From the NCBI GenBank assembly GCA_900549015.1, contig URMH01000013.1:1-59460 (forward strand): a stretch of DNA of 59,460 nucleotides. Direction: 5' to 3'. The translations under genes and the position numbers were made by a program. The stretch comes from an uncultured Blautia sp. (GTDB taxonomy: Bacteria; Bacillota; Clostridia; Lachnospirales; Lachnospiraceae). The notes beneath the pieces are model-generated. The model made no database searches. It saw only the letters and a list, made by a program, of their open reading frames with translations, and was not told the DNA's origin. Positions 32,013-40,492 of the stretch are shown one piece after another. How positions within the stretch are numbered: the first letter of the stretch is position 1; each line of letters opens with the position of its first letter.

Positions 32013-33383
32013 ATGATTAATGTAATTGTAGAATTGTCAAAATATGTGATTCTTACCCTTATGGTGGTGTATACCTTTCATTGCTTTTATATGGTAAGAC
32101 GACAGGACGAAGACGAAAAAAATGAAGCGCTGCGGCAGCAGCTTGTACTTATTTTTTTCATGGATTTTACCGCATTTCTTGTGATTTATTTAAAGACAGA
32201 CAATTTTCAGGTAATTACCTTCTATCTGGAAATGATGGCGTATTTTGCGGTGATCCAGATTTTATACAGGGTGTTTTATAAAAAAGCATCTCTGTTGCTT
32301 TTGAACAATATGTGTATGCTGTTAAGTGTGGGATTTATTATGCTTTGCAGGTTGGATTTGGAAACAGCTACAAAGCAGCTTGTGATTGTAGCTGCAGCGA
32401 GTGCGGTTGCTCTTGTGATTCCTGTTATGATACGGAAAATGAAATTTCTTAAAAATCTTACCTGGGTGTATGCGGGGATCGGTATTGTTCTTCTGGGCGC
32501 AGTTTTTGTGCTGGCACAGACAAGCTACGGAGCAAAGCTTTCCCTTATGGGCTTCCAGCCCTCCGAGGCGATCAAGATTACCTTCGTATTTTTTATGGCA
32601 GCCCTTCTTTCCAGAGATAATTCCTTCCGGACGGTTGTTCAGGCGACGATCGTGGCAGGGCTTCACGTGGGGATCCTTGTACTTTCCAGAGACCTGGGAA
32701 GCGCAGTGATTTTCTTTGTGGCATATCTTGTCATGATCTACGTCTCTACAAAGAAACTGGTATATCTTGGAATCGGCGTGGGAGGAGGCTCTGTTGGAGC
32801 TGTCATTGCATATTTCCTTTTCGGACATGTACGCCAGAGGGTAAGCGCATGGAGAGATCCGATGGCGGTATATCAGAACGAGGGCTATCAGATTGTCCAG
32901 TCTCTTTTTGCAATCGGAACGGGAGGCTGGTTCGGAATGGGGCTATGCCAGGGCTCTCCTGAAAAAATCCCTATTGTAAAAAATGACTTTATTTTCAGCG
33001 CGATCTGCGAGGAGATGGGAGGAATTTTTGCAATCTGTCTCATTCTTGTATGTATGAGCTTTTTCCTTATGATTGTAAATATTTCTCTCAGGATCAAGAA
33101 TCCGTTTTATAAGCTGATTGCTCTTGGTCTTGGAACAGAGTATGCGTTTCAGGTGTTTTTGACCATTGGAGGAGCTGCGAAATTCATTCCTCTTACTGGT
33201 GTGACCCTGCCTCTTGTAAGCTACGGAGGAAGCTCGGTTTTAAGCACCATATTGATGATTGCGATTATTCAGGGACTTTATATTCTGAGGGAAGACGAGG
33301 ACGAAGAAATTGAGAGATTACGAAAACAGGCAGTACGAAGAGCAAGAGAAAGATCCGCGGCAAAAAGAACAGAAATACGTTAG
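32013..33383 (+). CDS. FtsW/RodA/SpoVE family glycan polymerase
   Basis: SEDS-family membrane protein of 456 residues with about ten hydrophobic segments. SEDS proteins polymerise peptidoglycan glycan strands with a class B PBP as partner, and the PBP is the next gene. Landmarks are the QPSEAIKITFVFFMAALLSRD, LVLSRDLGSAVIFFV and VTLPLVSYGGSSVLSTILMI blocks. An N-terminal extension of roughly 70 residues before the core is unusual. It is not clear whether its role is division (FtsW), elongation (RodA) or sporulation (SpoVE). The last 74 bases overlap the PBP gene. Confidence 0.9.
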   Translation: MINVIVELSKYVILTLMVVYTFHCFYMVRRQDEDEKNEALRQQLVLIFFMDFTAFLVIYLKTDNFQVITFYLEMMAYFAVIQILYRVFYKKASLLLLNNMCMLLSVGFIMLCRLDLETATKQLVIVAAASAVALVIPVMIRKMKFLKNLTWVYAGIGIVLLGAVFVLAQTSYGAKLSLMGFQPSEAIKITFVFFMAALLSRDNSFRTVVQATIVAGLHVGILVLSRDLGSAVIFFVAYLVMIYVSTKKLVYLGIGVGGGSVGAVIAYFLFGHVRQRVSAWRDPMAVYQNEGYQIVQSLFAIGTGGWFGMGLCQGSPEKIPIVKNDFIFSAICEEMGGIFAICLILVCMSFFLMIVNISLRIKNPFYKLIALGLGTEYAFQVFLTIGGAAKFIPLTGVTLPLVSYGGSSVLSTILMIAIIQGLYILREDEDEEIERLRKQAVRRARERSAAKRTEIR

Positions 33384-34788
33384 GAAAAAAAGAAAGAGAA
33401 ACAGAGAGTATACCTTTGTGTCCTGGTTCTTTATTCTGATTTTTTTAAGCCTGATCGGATATGTGGTTTATTTTAATGTGGCAGTCAGTGAGGACTTTAT
33501 CAACAGCCCGTACAATACAAGACAGGATACCTTTTCAGACAGGGTTATCCGCGGAAATATCCAGTCTTCAGACGGAGAAATCCTTGCGACTACTAATGTA
33601 TACGACGACGGGACAGAAGTTCGAAGCTACCCGTATGCAAATATGTTTGCCCATGTGGTAGGATATGATTCCAACGGAAAAAGCGGGCTGGAGTCCGAGG
33701 CAAATTTTCAGCTTTTAAGCTCCCATGAATTTTTCCTGGATCAGATGAAAAATGAGTTTCTGGGGCGAAAAAATATGGGGGATACAGTTGTTTCCTCTTT
33801 AAGTGTAAATCTTCAGTCGGCAGCATACAATGCGCTTGGAGACAGAAGAGGAGCAGTTATGGTGATGGAGCCTTCCACAGGACGGATTCTCGCTATGGTG
33901 AGCAAACCGGATTTTGACCCTAATTATCTTGCGGATAACTGGGATTATCTTGTGAATGATGAGACAAACAGCAGTCTTTTGAACAGAGCCACAAACGGTG
34001 CGTATCCGCCGGGCTCTACCTTTAAAATCGTGACAGCTCTTGATTATTTCCGGAAAAACGGAAGCCTGGAGGGATATTCTTATCTCTGTGAGGGGAGCAT
34101 AACAATGGAGGAGCACACGATTAATTGTTACAATGGAACAGTTCACGGACAGGAGGACTTTTATTCTGCCTTTGCAAACTCCTGTAACTGTGCTTTTGCA
34201 GATATGGGAACGGATCTTGGCGGCGGTTCTCTGAAAGATACGGCAGAGGATCTTCTATTTAACAGCAAGCTTCCTCTTACTTCCTATAAAACAAGCAGTT
34301 TTACCCTGGATAAAAAATCCGGAGTTCCTCTTATTATGCAGACTTCCATCGGACAGGGAAATACCCTTGTTTCCCCGGCACATATGGCGCTGATCACAAG
34401 TGCCATTGCAAACGGAGGCGTGCTGATGAAGCCAACTTTAATTGACGAGATAGTAAACACAACAGGAGAGTCTGTGAAAAAAACGGAGGCTTCTGTATAT
34501 AAGCGCCTGATCAGCACAAACGAGGCGAATCTTCTGGGAAAACTGATGCAGGGCGTTGTCACAAACGGAACGGCTTCCGCATTAAACGGAAGAGGATATA
34601 CAGTGGCAGGAAAGACAGGTTCTGCCGAGTTTGATGAAAACGGTTCCAGCCATTCCTGGTTTGTGGGATATTCCGATGTGGATACCCCGGATATTGTAGT
34701 TTCCATTATCGTGGAAAACGGAGGAACAGGAAGCGAAGCTGCCGTTCCTATTGCGGGACAGATTTTTGACGCATATTATTACAATTAA
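33310..34788 (+). CDS. Class B penicillin-binding protein (transpeptidase)
   Basis: Transpeptidase of 492 residues that cross-links peptidoglycan. A charged cytoplasmic tail (1-35) and one membrane helix (about 38-57) precede a dimerisation domain and the catalytic domain with STFK (Ser236, Lys239), SCN (291-293) and KTGS (435-438). It lacks PASTA domains. The start is TTG at 33310 with GAGG (33297-33300) upstream, and it overlaps the ftsW-like gene by 74 bases; the next in-frame start, GTG at 33418, would delete most of the cytoplasmic tail. Probably works with the upstream SEDS protein. Confidence 0.9.
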   Translation: MRDYENRQYEEQEKDPRQKEQKYVRKKRKRNREYTFVSWFFILIFLSLIGYVVYFNVAVSEDFINSPYNTRQDTFSDRVIRGNIQSSDGEILATTNVYDDGTEVRSYPYANMFAHVVGYDSNGKSGLESEANFQLLSSHEFFLDQMKNEFLGRKNMGDTVVSSLSVNLQSAAYNALGDRRGAVMVMEPSTGRILAMVSKPDFDPNYLADNWDYLVNDETNSSLLNRATNGAYPPGSTFKIVTALDYFRKNGSLEGYSYLCEGSITMEEHTINCYNGTVHGQEDFYSAFANSCNCAFADMGTDLGGGSLKDTAEDLLFNSKLPLTSYKTSSFTLDKKSGVPLIMQTSIGQGNTLVSPAHMALITSAIANGGVLMKPTLIDEIVNTTGESVKKTEASVYKRLISTNEANLLGKLMQGVVTNGTASALNGRGYTVAGKTGSAEFDENGSSHSWFVGYSDVDTPDIVVSIIVENGGTGSEAAVPIAGQIFDAYYYN

Positions 34789-34821
34789 GCTGTTTTGATA
34801 TACAGAATATGATGATTATAG

Positions 34822-34850
34822 TTGCCAGTTTTCCGAAAAAGAGGTATACT
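34822..34850 (+). promoter_or_regulatory. Promoter of Nudix gene
   Basis: -35 TTGCCA (34822-34827), 17-base spacer, -10 TATACT (34845-34850). Confidence 0.7.
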
Positions 34851-34895
34851 GGAAACAGTTTATAACATACACACGCATTACAGGAGGGATTGCAA

Positions 34896-35351
34896 ATGAT
34901 TGAAGCAACGAGCTGTGGCGGTGTGGTAATTCATCGTGGTAAGATTCTGGCATTATACAAGTCTTACAAGAACCGTTACGAGGGCTGGGTGCTGCCTAAG
35001 GGTACTGTGGAACCAGGGGAAACCTATGAGCAGACTGCTCTTCGTGAGGTGCGGGAAGAGTCCGGAGTCAGAGCGTCCATTGTGAAATATGTGGGAAAGA
35101 GCCAGTATAATTTTACGGTTCCGGAAGACATGGTAACAAAGGAAGTGCACTGGTATCTGATGACGGCTGATAATTATCATAGCAGACCTCAACGAGAGGA
35201 ATATTTTGTAGATTCCGGATATTATAAGTTTCACGAAATCTATCATCTGCTTCGCTTTTCCAATGAAAAACAGATTGTGGAAAAAGCGTATCAGGAATAT
35301 CTGGAAATGCGAAGCGCCGGGTTGTGGGCAAGACAGCATAAGTATTACTGA
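34896..35351 (+). CDS. Nudix hydrolase
   Basis: Protein of 151 residues with a complete Nudix box, G(x5)E(x7)REVREESG, at residues 36-58 (Gly36, Glu42, Arg50, Glu51, Glu54, Glu55, Gly57). It hydrolyses a nucleoside diphosphate linked to another moiety, but the substrate cannot be told. The start at 34896 is chosen because AGGAGGG lies 7 bases before it. It has its own promoter and terminator and so is probably monocistronic. Candidate substrates such as Ap4A or damaged nucleotides are family possibilities only. Confidence 0.9.
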   Translation: MIEATSCGGVVIHRGKILALYKSYKNRYEGWVLPKGTVEPGETYEQTALREVREESGVRASIVKYVGKSQYNFTVPEDMVTKEVHWYLMTADNYHSRPQREEYFVDSGYYKFHEIYHLLRFSNEKQIVEKAYQEYLEMRSAGLWARQHKYY

Positions 35352-35356
35352 CAAAG

Positions 35357-35383
35357 GGGCTGTGTTTTACGCAGCCCTGTTTA
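35357..35383 (+). terminator. Terminator after Nudix gene
   Basis: GGGCTGTG (35357-35364) pairs with CGCAGCCC (35370-35377) around a TTTTA loop; TGTTTAG follows. Confidence 0.75.
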
Positions 35384-35423
35384 GATTCCTGCAAAAAGGG
35401 GAATCATAAGAAAGGGCGAAGTC

Positions 35424-35735
35424 ATGTTAAAATGGTGGGAACATTGCTACATCGGAGAAGGAGTGAAGGGTTCGGCATCTCTTCAGGGGAAGATAAACGG
35501 AGGAAAAGCAGCGCCCGGAATTTATCTTGTGACGCTTTCTCATAATCCCCATAATATTATGGAGATCATTCCGGCTGTCGTTCTCGTGCAGAAGGCGGCA
35601 TATGACCTCTGTCCTCTGATTCTTGCAATGGCAAAGGGAAAAGACGAAGCCATTGACCTTGCCGGAAAAATAGCAGAAGCCTGCTATCAGGAAACCGGGA
35701 GCTTTCAAATTAAAGAATATATAAAGAACAGGTGA
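35424..35735 (+). CDS. Conserved-looking protein of unknown function (103 aa)
   Basis: A 103-residue soluble protein, MLKWWEHCYIGEGVKG at its start, with two Gly/Ala-rich blocks (LQGKINGGKAAPGIYLVTLS and AYDLCPLILAMAKGKDEAIDLAG). No membrane segments and no motif I recognise. AAAGGGCG is the ribosome site. It is 4 bases upstream of ytfI (DUF2953), so it may be the first gene of the ytfI-gerW unit, hence a possible spore-related role. Function not assigned. Confidence 0.7.
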   Translation: MLKWWEHCYIGEGVKGSASLQGKINGGKAAPGIYLVTLSHNPHNIMEIIPAVVLVQKAAYDLCPLILAMAKGKDEAIDLAGKIAEACYQETGSFQIKEYIKNR

Positions 35736-35739
35736 AAGA

Positions 35740-36597
35740 ATGTTACATATTCTGTGGCTGATCATAAAATTTATACTCATAATACTGGGAATTGCAGGTG
35801 CGCTTCTGCTTTCTGTCCTTCTTTTGCTTCTGTTCTGTCCTGTGCGGTATCTGATACAGGGCAGCAAGCCGGAGGAAGGGGGAATGAGCGGCCTGAAGGG
35901 ACAGGTAAGGGTAAGCTGGCTGTTTCGTGGGATTACCTTCCGGTTTTTTTATGAAAATAAAGAAACAAAGACGGATTTTCGGATTTTCGGGATTTCTGAT
36001 GGTAAATTCAGGAGAAGAAAGAAAAAAGCGTCAGAAAAGAGCGCGCGCCCGGAAGAGAAAATTTCAGATGAAAATATTTCAGCAGAAAAAGAAGAAAAAA
36101 GAGAAGAAATTCAGGAAAGTGAGCCGGAAAAGAAAAAGCCGGGTTTATTAAAGGGATTTATGGAGAAAATAAAAAGTATCCCTGCCAAAATCCGAAAAAT
36201 CCGGTTAACAATCAAAAGAACCTGTGTTAAAATAGAATGGTGGAAGGGCTTTTTTTCCAATCCGAGAATAAAAGAAGCAATATCCTTCTGCTGGAAAGAT
36301 ATAAAAAAACTGATTCGTCATATTCTGCCGGTAAAGGTGGAAGGAAATGTTACCTTTGGTTTTGAAGATCCTTCCATAACAGGAAGAATCGTGGCGCTTC
36401 TGGGAATGTCCATTCCCTTTCATAAAAACCGCATTCAAGTCATGCCGCTTTTTCAGACAGACAGAAATATTCTGGAAGGCAATATAAAGATGAAGGGCAG
36501 GATTTATGGCGTTGTTCTTGTAAAAACAGTAGCAGAGATTTATTTTAATAAAAATGTAAAATACATGATAAACCGATGGAAGCATAAGGAGGCATAA
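35740..36597 (+). CDS. ytfI: DUF2953 membrane protein (YtfI-like)
   Basis: Protein of 285 residues with an N-terminal membrane helix (about 4-32, LLLLLFCPVRY at its end) then a beta-rich domain of the DUF2953 family. A highly charged Lys/Glu linker (about residues 85-130) separates two halves of the domain. In Bacillus this gene is ytfI, next to ytfJ (gerW), and the same pairing is seen here 2 bases apart. Role in sporulation is inferred from that linkage. Confidence 0.78.
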   Translation: MLHILWLIIKFILIILGIAGALLLSVLLLLLFCPVRYLIQGSKPEEGGMSGLKGQVRVSWLFRGITFRFFYENKETKTDFRIFGISDGKFRRRKKKASEKSARPEEKISDENISAEKEEKREEIQESEPEKKKPGLLKGFMEKIKSIPAKIRKIRLTIKRTCVKIEWWKGFFSNPRIKEAISFCWKDIKKLIRHILPVKVEGNVTFGFEDPSITGRIVALLGMSIPFHKNRIQVMPLFQTDRNILEGNIKMKGRIYGVVLVKTVAEIYFNKNVKYMINRWKHKEA

Positions 36598-36599
36598 TT

Positions 36600-36971
36600 A
36601 TGGAGAAAGAAAACAATTTCAAAGAGACAGTAGCGTCCCTCTTTCAGGGAATGGACAGCTTTGTATCTGCAAAGACCGTGGTGGGAGATGCCATTCATGT
36701 GGGAGATACCATTATTCTTCCATTGGTTGACGTGTCTTTCGGCGTGGGAGCCGGCGCATTTGAAGGTCAGGGAAAGAACAACGGCGGAGGCGGTCTTGGC
36801 GGAAAAATGACGCCCTGCGCAGTTCTTGTGATCCAGAATGGAACAACAAAGCTTGTGAATGTAAAGAACCAGGACGGTCTTACAAAGGTTCTGGATATGG
36901 TTCCTGATTTTGTGAACCGATTCGCTCCGGGAGCAAAAGAATCCGGAAACTCTTCTGAGACAGAAGTATAG
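36600..36971 (+). CDS. gerW: Spore germination/sporulation protein GerW (YtfJ)
   Basis: GerW/YtfJ family protein of 123 residues, needed in Bacillus for germination. The family signature is visible: VGDAIHVGDTIILPLVDVSFGVGAG near 25-50, then GGGGLGGKMTPCAVLVI near 58-74. It is soluble and Gly-rich. AAGGAGG lies 5 bases upstream of the ATG. Together with SASP, ylbJ and dacF it marks a spore former. Confidence 0.9.
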   Translation: MEKENNFKETVASLFQGMDSFVSAKTVVGDAIHVGDTIILPLVDVSFGVGAGAFEGQGKNNGGGGLGGKMTPCAVLVIQNGTTKLVNVKNQDGLTKVLDMVPDFVNRFAPGAKESGNSSETEV

Positions 36972-37031
36972 TGCTCATAAATCCTTTTCATGCATATACT
37001 AAAGTAAGAAAAGAAAAATGGAAAAGGAAAA

Positions 37032-37169
37032 GTGGGAAGATTTTTTGGACTGATACTGTTTTTTATTGGTCTTGGAATGGTGATCGGAATGCTGATTTCC
37101 GACAGTATGATCATAATTGTGGCAGGAACCATGTGTCTCCTTTGCGGGTATCATCTGTTCTGCCGGTAA
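37032..37169 (+). CDS. Small membrane protein (45 aa), GTG start uncertain
   Basis: The frame after an in-frame TAA at 37005 has no ATG; the first start codon is GTG at 37032, giving VGRFFGLILFFIGLG-VIGMLI then IIIVAGTMCLLCGYHLFCR. The hydrophobic pattern is that of a small two-helix membrane protein with a Cys-rich end. The GTG is preceded by AAAAGGAAAA, a weak site 3-4 bases away. An alternative is that an ATG has been lost and the gene is decaying. Confidence 0.45.
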   Translation: MGRFFGLILFFIGLGMVIGMLISDSMIIIVAGTMCLLCGYHLFCR

Positions 37170-37211
37170 GCAGGTGTGGAGAGAAAAATTTCTTCATGCC
37201 TGTTTTTTTGT

Positions 37212-37256
37212 TATAAGAAAGATTCGGCTGCGCCAATGGAAAAATTCTTTCTTATA
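37212..37256. repeat. 11-bp inverted repeat with structured loop
   Basis: TATAAGAAAGA (37212-37222) and TCTTTCTTATA (37246-37256) form a perfect 11-bp stem; the 23-base loop contains a GGC-TGC-GCC mini-hairpin. There is no T-run on the plus side, and on the minus side an A-run follows, so it is not a usual terminator. Function unknown. Confidence 0.5.
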
Positions 37257-37270
37257 TAACAATAAAACAT

Positions 37271-37300
37271 CTGTTGCATGAAAAATGAGTGTGGTATAAT
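37271..37300 (+). promoter_or_regulatory. Promoter of unknown membrane/secreted pair
   Basis: Perfect -10 TATAAT (37295-37300); a -35 of CTGTTG (37271-37276, spacer 18) or TTGCAT (37274-37279, spacer 15) lies upstream. Confidence 0.55.
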
Positions 37301-37347
37301 CGGGGAAAGAGAAAACTGATTTTTTATGGGAAAACGAGGTGACACAG

Positions 37348-38568
37348 ATGGAGAAAAAAGCGCTCAGTGAAAAAGAAAAATATTTGACCATATTATTGTG
37401 TGTTGTGGGAACAGCCTTGGCTCTTTATATAGGAATCTGTCATTATATGGGATTGTTCGGAAAAATGGAATATTTTCAGCACCAGCTCGTCATTGCTGCA
37501 GGAAGTGAAGTTTTGTTCTGCACCCGCTGGTTTCTTCACAGCGTGTTTGCAGGGTTTCTTCTTGTTTTCTGTATATATGGGATTTATCGGATAAAAATAA
37601 AGAAAAAACGGTATGGAATGCTTATATTATGGCTGTTTCTTTCCTGGTGGCTGAATCTGCTTTTTACTCCCGGTTCCGCTATGGTGTGGATTATGACAGT
37701 GATTATTGGCGGAATGTTCGCATTTGCAAATGTTCCATCTATGATTGGAAGAGCAGTTACCCGAAATCTTGTGTTTAAAGCCGAAGATTTGGAAAAAAAT
37801 CAGGAAGAATTATGCAGACGGAAACTGAGACAAGCGGAATGGATCTGCTTTTTTCCTCTGAAAAAGATACTGGCTGCAGGTGCATGGCTGTTTTGTCTGT
37901 TTGTGGTTTTCGCAGGAATTGTTACATTTTTGCAGGAACAAAAACCGGAAGATATATCGTACATTATTTTGTTTCTTTTGATTGCAGTTTTTACAGCCAA
38001 GAAAGTACGGAGTTACGTTTTGACACCATATGGCTGTATCCCTGTTCTTAATAAAATTTTTTCAGGGGAAGAACTGCAGACTCTGTTAAAAGGGGAAAGA
38101 TTTGAACCGGTTTCTTTTGAAAACGAAGATTTACAAAAATATATGCCTGTTTTGCTCAGCGAAAACTGGGCGCTTCTGGAAGGAATGCTGATTTCCAGAA
38201 AGCTTTTGCTTACTGTTTATACTTCTTCAGGAAGAAAGGTTTCTTACATAAAATGCAGGTATCTGGACGGAAAAAGATTTGACACAAAAACAACATATCT
38301 TCACCTGCATGGAAAGCGGAATGAAGAATTGGAGAAGGTGTTGTCTCAGATTCCCAGGATTGATTTTCCTGCCATCTGTTCTGATAAAATCGCAGAAAGA
38401 TACGGAGAATTATTTCCGGAAAAAAAGGATCTAAAGGAAAAACTCTGGTATTTGCTTACGCATGATGTTTCTGAAGCGGAGCAGGCATATCAGAAGATAT
38501 TTCCTTCCCGTGAGAGGAAGAAAAAACAAAATAAAAGTAACGGAGAAAGAGAGGGTAAAAAGGTATGA
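37348..38568 (+). CDS. Unrecognised membrane protein with soluble C-terminus
   Basis: Protein of 406 residues. About five hydrophobic segments: near residues 14-32, 56-75, 86-105, 110-130, and a later pair around 175-225 (AAGAWLFCLFVVFAGIVTFL and YIILFLLIAVFTAKKV). A soluble C-terminal region of about 180 residues follows with FSGEELQTLLKGERFEP. The tail is Lys/Glu-rich. The start is the ATG at 37348 with CGAGGTG upstream; the earlier GTG at 37339 is in that site. I do not recognise a family. It overlaps the next gene by ATGA, so the two are translated together. Confidence 0.65.
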   Translation: MEKKALSEKEKYLTILLCVVGTALALYIGICHYMGLFGKMEYFQHQLVIAAGSEVLFCTRWFLHSVFAGFLLVFCIYGIYRIKIKKKRYGMLILWLFLSWWLNLLFTPGSAMVWIMTVIIGGMFAFANVPSMIGRAVTRNLVFKAEDLEKNQEELCRRKLRQAEWICFFPLKKILAAGAWLFCLFVVFAGIVTFLQEQKPEDISYIILFLLIAVFTAKKVRSYVLTPYGCIPVLNKIFSGEELQTLLKGERFEPVSFENEDLQKYMPVLLSENWALLEGMLISRKLLLTVYTSSGRKVSYIKCRYLDGKRFDTKTTYLHLHGKRNEELEKVLSQIPRIDFPAICSDKIAERYGELFPEKKDLKEKLWYLLTHDVSEAEQAYQKIFPSRERKKKQNKSNGEREGKKV

Positions 38569-39671
38569 AAAAACAGAGGATTGCGTTTGTTATAGGCTGT
38601 GTATTAACAGGGAGCGTGTTTTTTGGATATGAAACCAGGGCACAGGATCCTGCTTCATCAGGACAGGAAAAAACATGTACAGATGAGACGATAGTTTCTC
38701 AGTTAAAAAATGACGGCACACCGGAATTTGTTTTAGATGGAGCGTATTATACCCTTCCTCTGGAAGCCTCTCAGTTAATAGAAGATGGCTGGACGCTGGA
38801 GACGGAAACGTACCAGGTGGAAGACGTTTCTCTGCAGCCGGGAGAAAGAATTTCCGGTGAGTTTACAAAAGAAGAGGAAAAACTGAAAGTATGGATTGTA
38901 AATGATGATTCGACATCAGGGAAACCGGTAAAAGAGGGAACGATTATTGAGGTGGGATTTTCTGCGAAAAAGGACACCGAGAATCCGGATTTTTTTGTGA
39001 CTCTGAACGGCATTCATTGCGCCATGTCAGATGAGGCGTTAAAAGAAGCCCTTGCAGATGTAGAAGGATATGAGATAAATTCTGCGGGAGGAATCAATAT
39101 TTCACGTACTGTGGACGACGACGTACTTGATATTTTTAAGGTAACGTTACTTGGAGACGCAACAGGAATCAACATTTGCTCAGACAACATTTTTGAGTAT
39201 CAGGACTATCAGCCGCAGGAGGAAAAACAGAAAAATGCGGACAGACAGGTGGCGGCGTATCAGGAAAAAACAGAGAAAGAGATAGAGCCTTTTGCAAATG
39301 ATTTTAATGAGATTATTGAAGGATATGATGAAAATTTAAGCGTTGGTTTTTACAGCGAAGGCACGGTATGGGGTAAAGAAAGCGGAGAATATAAAAAAAT
39401 AGCAGGAACGCCTCTTTCTTGGGAAGTTTCCCTTTATATTGCAGAGGATACCACCGGTCAGTTATATTGTATTGCAAATCAGAAATTAAATGAAGAAGGA
39501 GTTGTAGAGGAGGCACTGGAACTGAAAGAGGGAGATGAGATCCGTGTATGGGGATATGCCTCCCAGTATCTTGAGGTGACAGAAGAGCAGAAACTGGTTG
39601 TGGTACAGCCGGGGATCGTGGAGAAAAATGGAGAGATGATTATTTTAGATGAAAATCTGAAAGGGGAATAG
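38565..39671 (+). CDS. Unrecognised secreted protein
   Basis: Protein of 368 residues with a signal peptide (MKKQRIAFVIGCVLTGSVFFGYETRA, cleavage likely after ARA or nearby) and a long acidic exported part, rich in Glu and Asp, without membrane segments. No lipobox Cys is apparent. I see no known catalytic motif. It is translationally coupled to the upstream membrane protein (ATGA at 38565-38568), which suggests both act at the envelope. The gene ends shortly before a zone of degraded genes. Confidence 0.65.
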   Translation: MKKQRIAFVIGCVLTGSVFFGYETRAQDPASSGQEKTCTDETIVSQLKNDGTPEFVLDGAYYTLPLEASQLIEDGWTLETETYQVEDVSLQPGERISGEFTKEEEKLKVWIVNDDSTSGKPVKEGTIIEVGFSAKKDTENPDFFVTLNGIHCAMSDEALKEALADVEGYEINSAGGINISRTVDDDVLDIFKVTLLGDATGINICSDNIFEYQDYQPQEEKQKNADRQVAAYQEKTEKEIEPFANDFNEIIEGYDENLSVGFYSEGTVWGKESGEYKKIAGTPLSWEVSLYIAEDTTGQLYCIANQKLNEEGVVEEALELKEGDEIRVWGYASQYLEVTEEQKLVVVQPGIVEKNGEMIILDENLKGE

Positions 39672-39675
39672 TGTT

Positions 39676-39911
39676 ATGAACGTAGGATTTTGGCTGTGTA
39701 TTGTTCTGGTTCCGGGATTTTTACTGACTGGTATCGTATTTGCCGTATTAAAAGAGAGGGGAGCAAAATTTGTTTCCGGGTTTAATACGCTTCCGGAGTA
39801 GCCGCATATATTATCTGGGGAATCTGGTTTTTTAAAGATGTACACTGGGACGCGCATAAGGCATTTAAAAAATATTTACGGAATGATAAAACAGGAGGTG
39901 CGGACAGATGA
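39676..39911 (+). pseudogene. Remnant of a DUF3784-type membrane protein
   Basis: ATG at 39676 opens MNVGFWLCIVLVPGFLL...GAKFVSGFNTLPE and stops at 39801. Shifted by one frame, the sequence continues from about 39798 with AAYIIWGIWFFKDVHWDAHKAFKKYLRND to a TGA at 39909. These are the two ends of a DUF3784 protein (normally about 100 residues) with the middle (about 40 residues) deleted and a frameshift at the joint. Confidence 0.75.
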
Positions 39912-40066
39912 AAGCTTTTGTAAGAAATGCAGAAATGAAAGATTATGAAGAGGAAAGACATTACGATGCAGTGGAATTGCAGGTAAATGCAAAAAACGAA
40001 GCTGCCTATGAGATGTATGTGAAATGCGGGTTTCGGGAGAAATCTATTAATATGGAGCTGATTTAA
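39908..40066 (+). pseudogene. Internally deleted GNAT acetyltransferase remnant
   Basis: A 52-codon frame overlaps the previous TGA as ATGA. It begins MKAFVRNAEMKDYEEE, the usual start of a GNAT acetyltransferase, and jumps to AVELQVNAKNEAAYEMYVKCGF, the last helix and strand. The acetyl-CoA-binding core is missing, so the peptide cannot be an enzyme. Confidence 0.65.
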
Positions 40067-40127
40067 AAAGCGGGTGACAGCCTTTGACTGATTTGTTAAA
40101 ATGATACTAAGAGGACAGCCATAATTT

Positions 40128-40430
40128 TTGCTGTTTTCTTCATCGTTGTCACCGAATGAAAAAAAGCAGAGATTACATAAGGATTTCCATATTGCAATGA
40201 CGGCAGAACTGGAGAGTGAGGTGAAAAATATGTGTAACTTAAGTCAGGCGCTTATTGAACAAGGAATCGAACAGGGAATCGAACAGGGCGTCGAACAGGG
40301 TGTACAAAAAGAGAAATTATCTCTTGCAAAGATGAGGATTCAGGAAGGAGAAGCCATAGAGAAGATTAAAAAATACACAGGTTATCCCATTGAAAAAATA
40401 AGAGAAATTGCAGAATCAATGAAAAAGTAA
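40128..40430 (+). pseudogene. C-terminal fragment of an Rpn-type PD-(D/E)XK nuclease/transposase
   Basis: Only the end of an Rpn family recombination-promoting nuclease is present: LSPNEKKQRLHKDFHIAMTAELESEVKNMCNLSQ, then the typical repeat EQGIEQGIEQGVEQGVQ and an AKMRIQEGEAIEKIKKYTGY helical end. The nuclease domain (about 180 residues) is absent and the frame opens with TTG at 40128 without a ribosome site. No inverted repeats or target duplications were seen. Confidence 0.75.
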
Positions 40431-40492
40431 CGAATAAAGAAAAGGCTGCGCACTAATTATTTAGGGCGACAGTCCCGCAGGGAGAAACAGAG

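Noticed and set aside
40260..40310. A CRISPR-like short repeat
   Set aside because: The repeats encode the EQGIEQG-type protein repeat in frame, vary in sequence and have no spacers. No CRISPR array was seen anywhere.
40128..40430. An insertion sequence
   Set aside because: Rpn-type proteins are sometimes called transposases, but this is only a C-terminal piece with no inverted ends, no target duplication and no catalytic domain.
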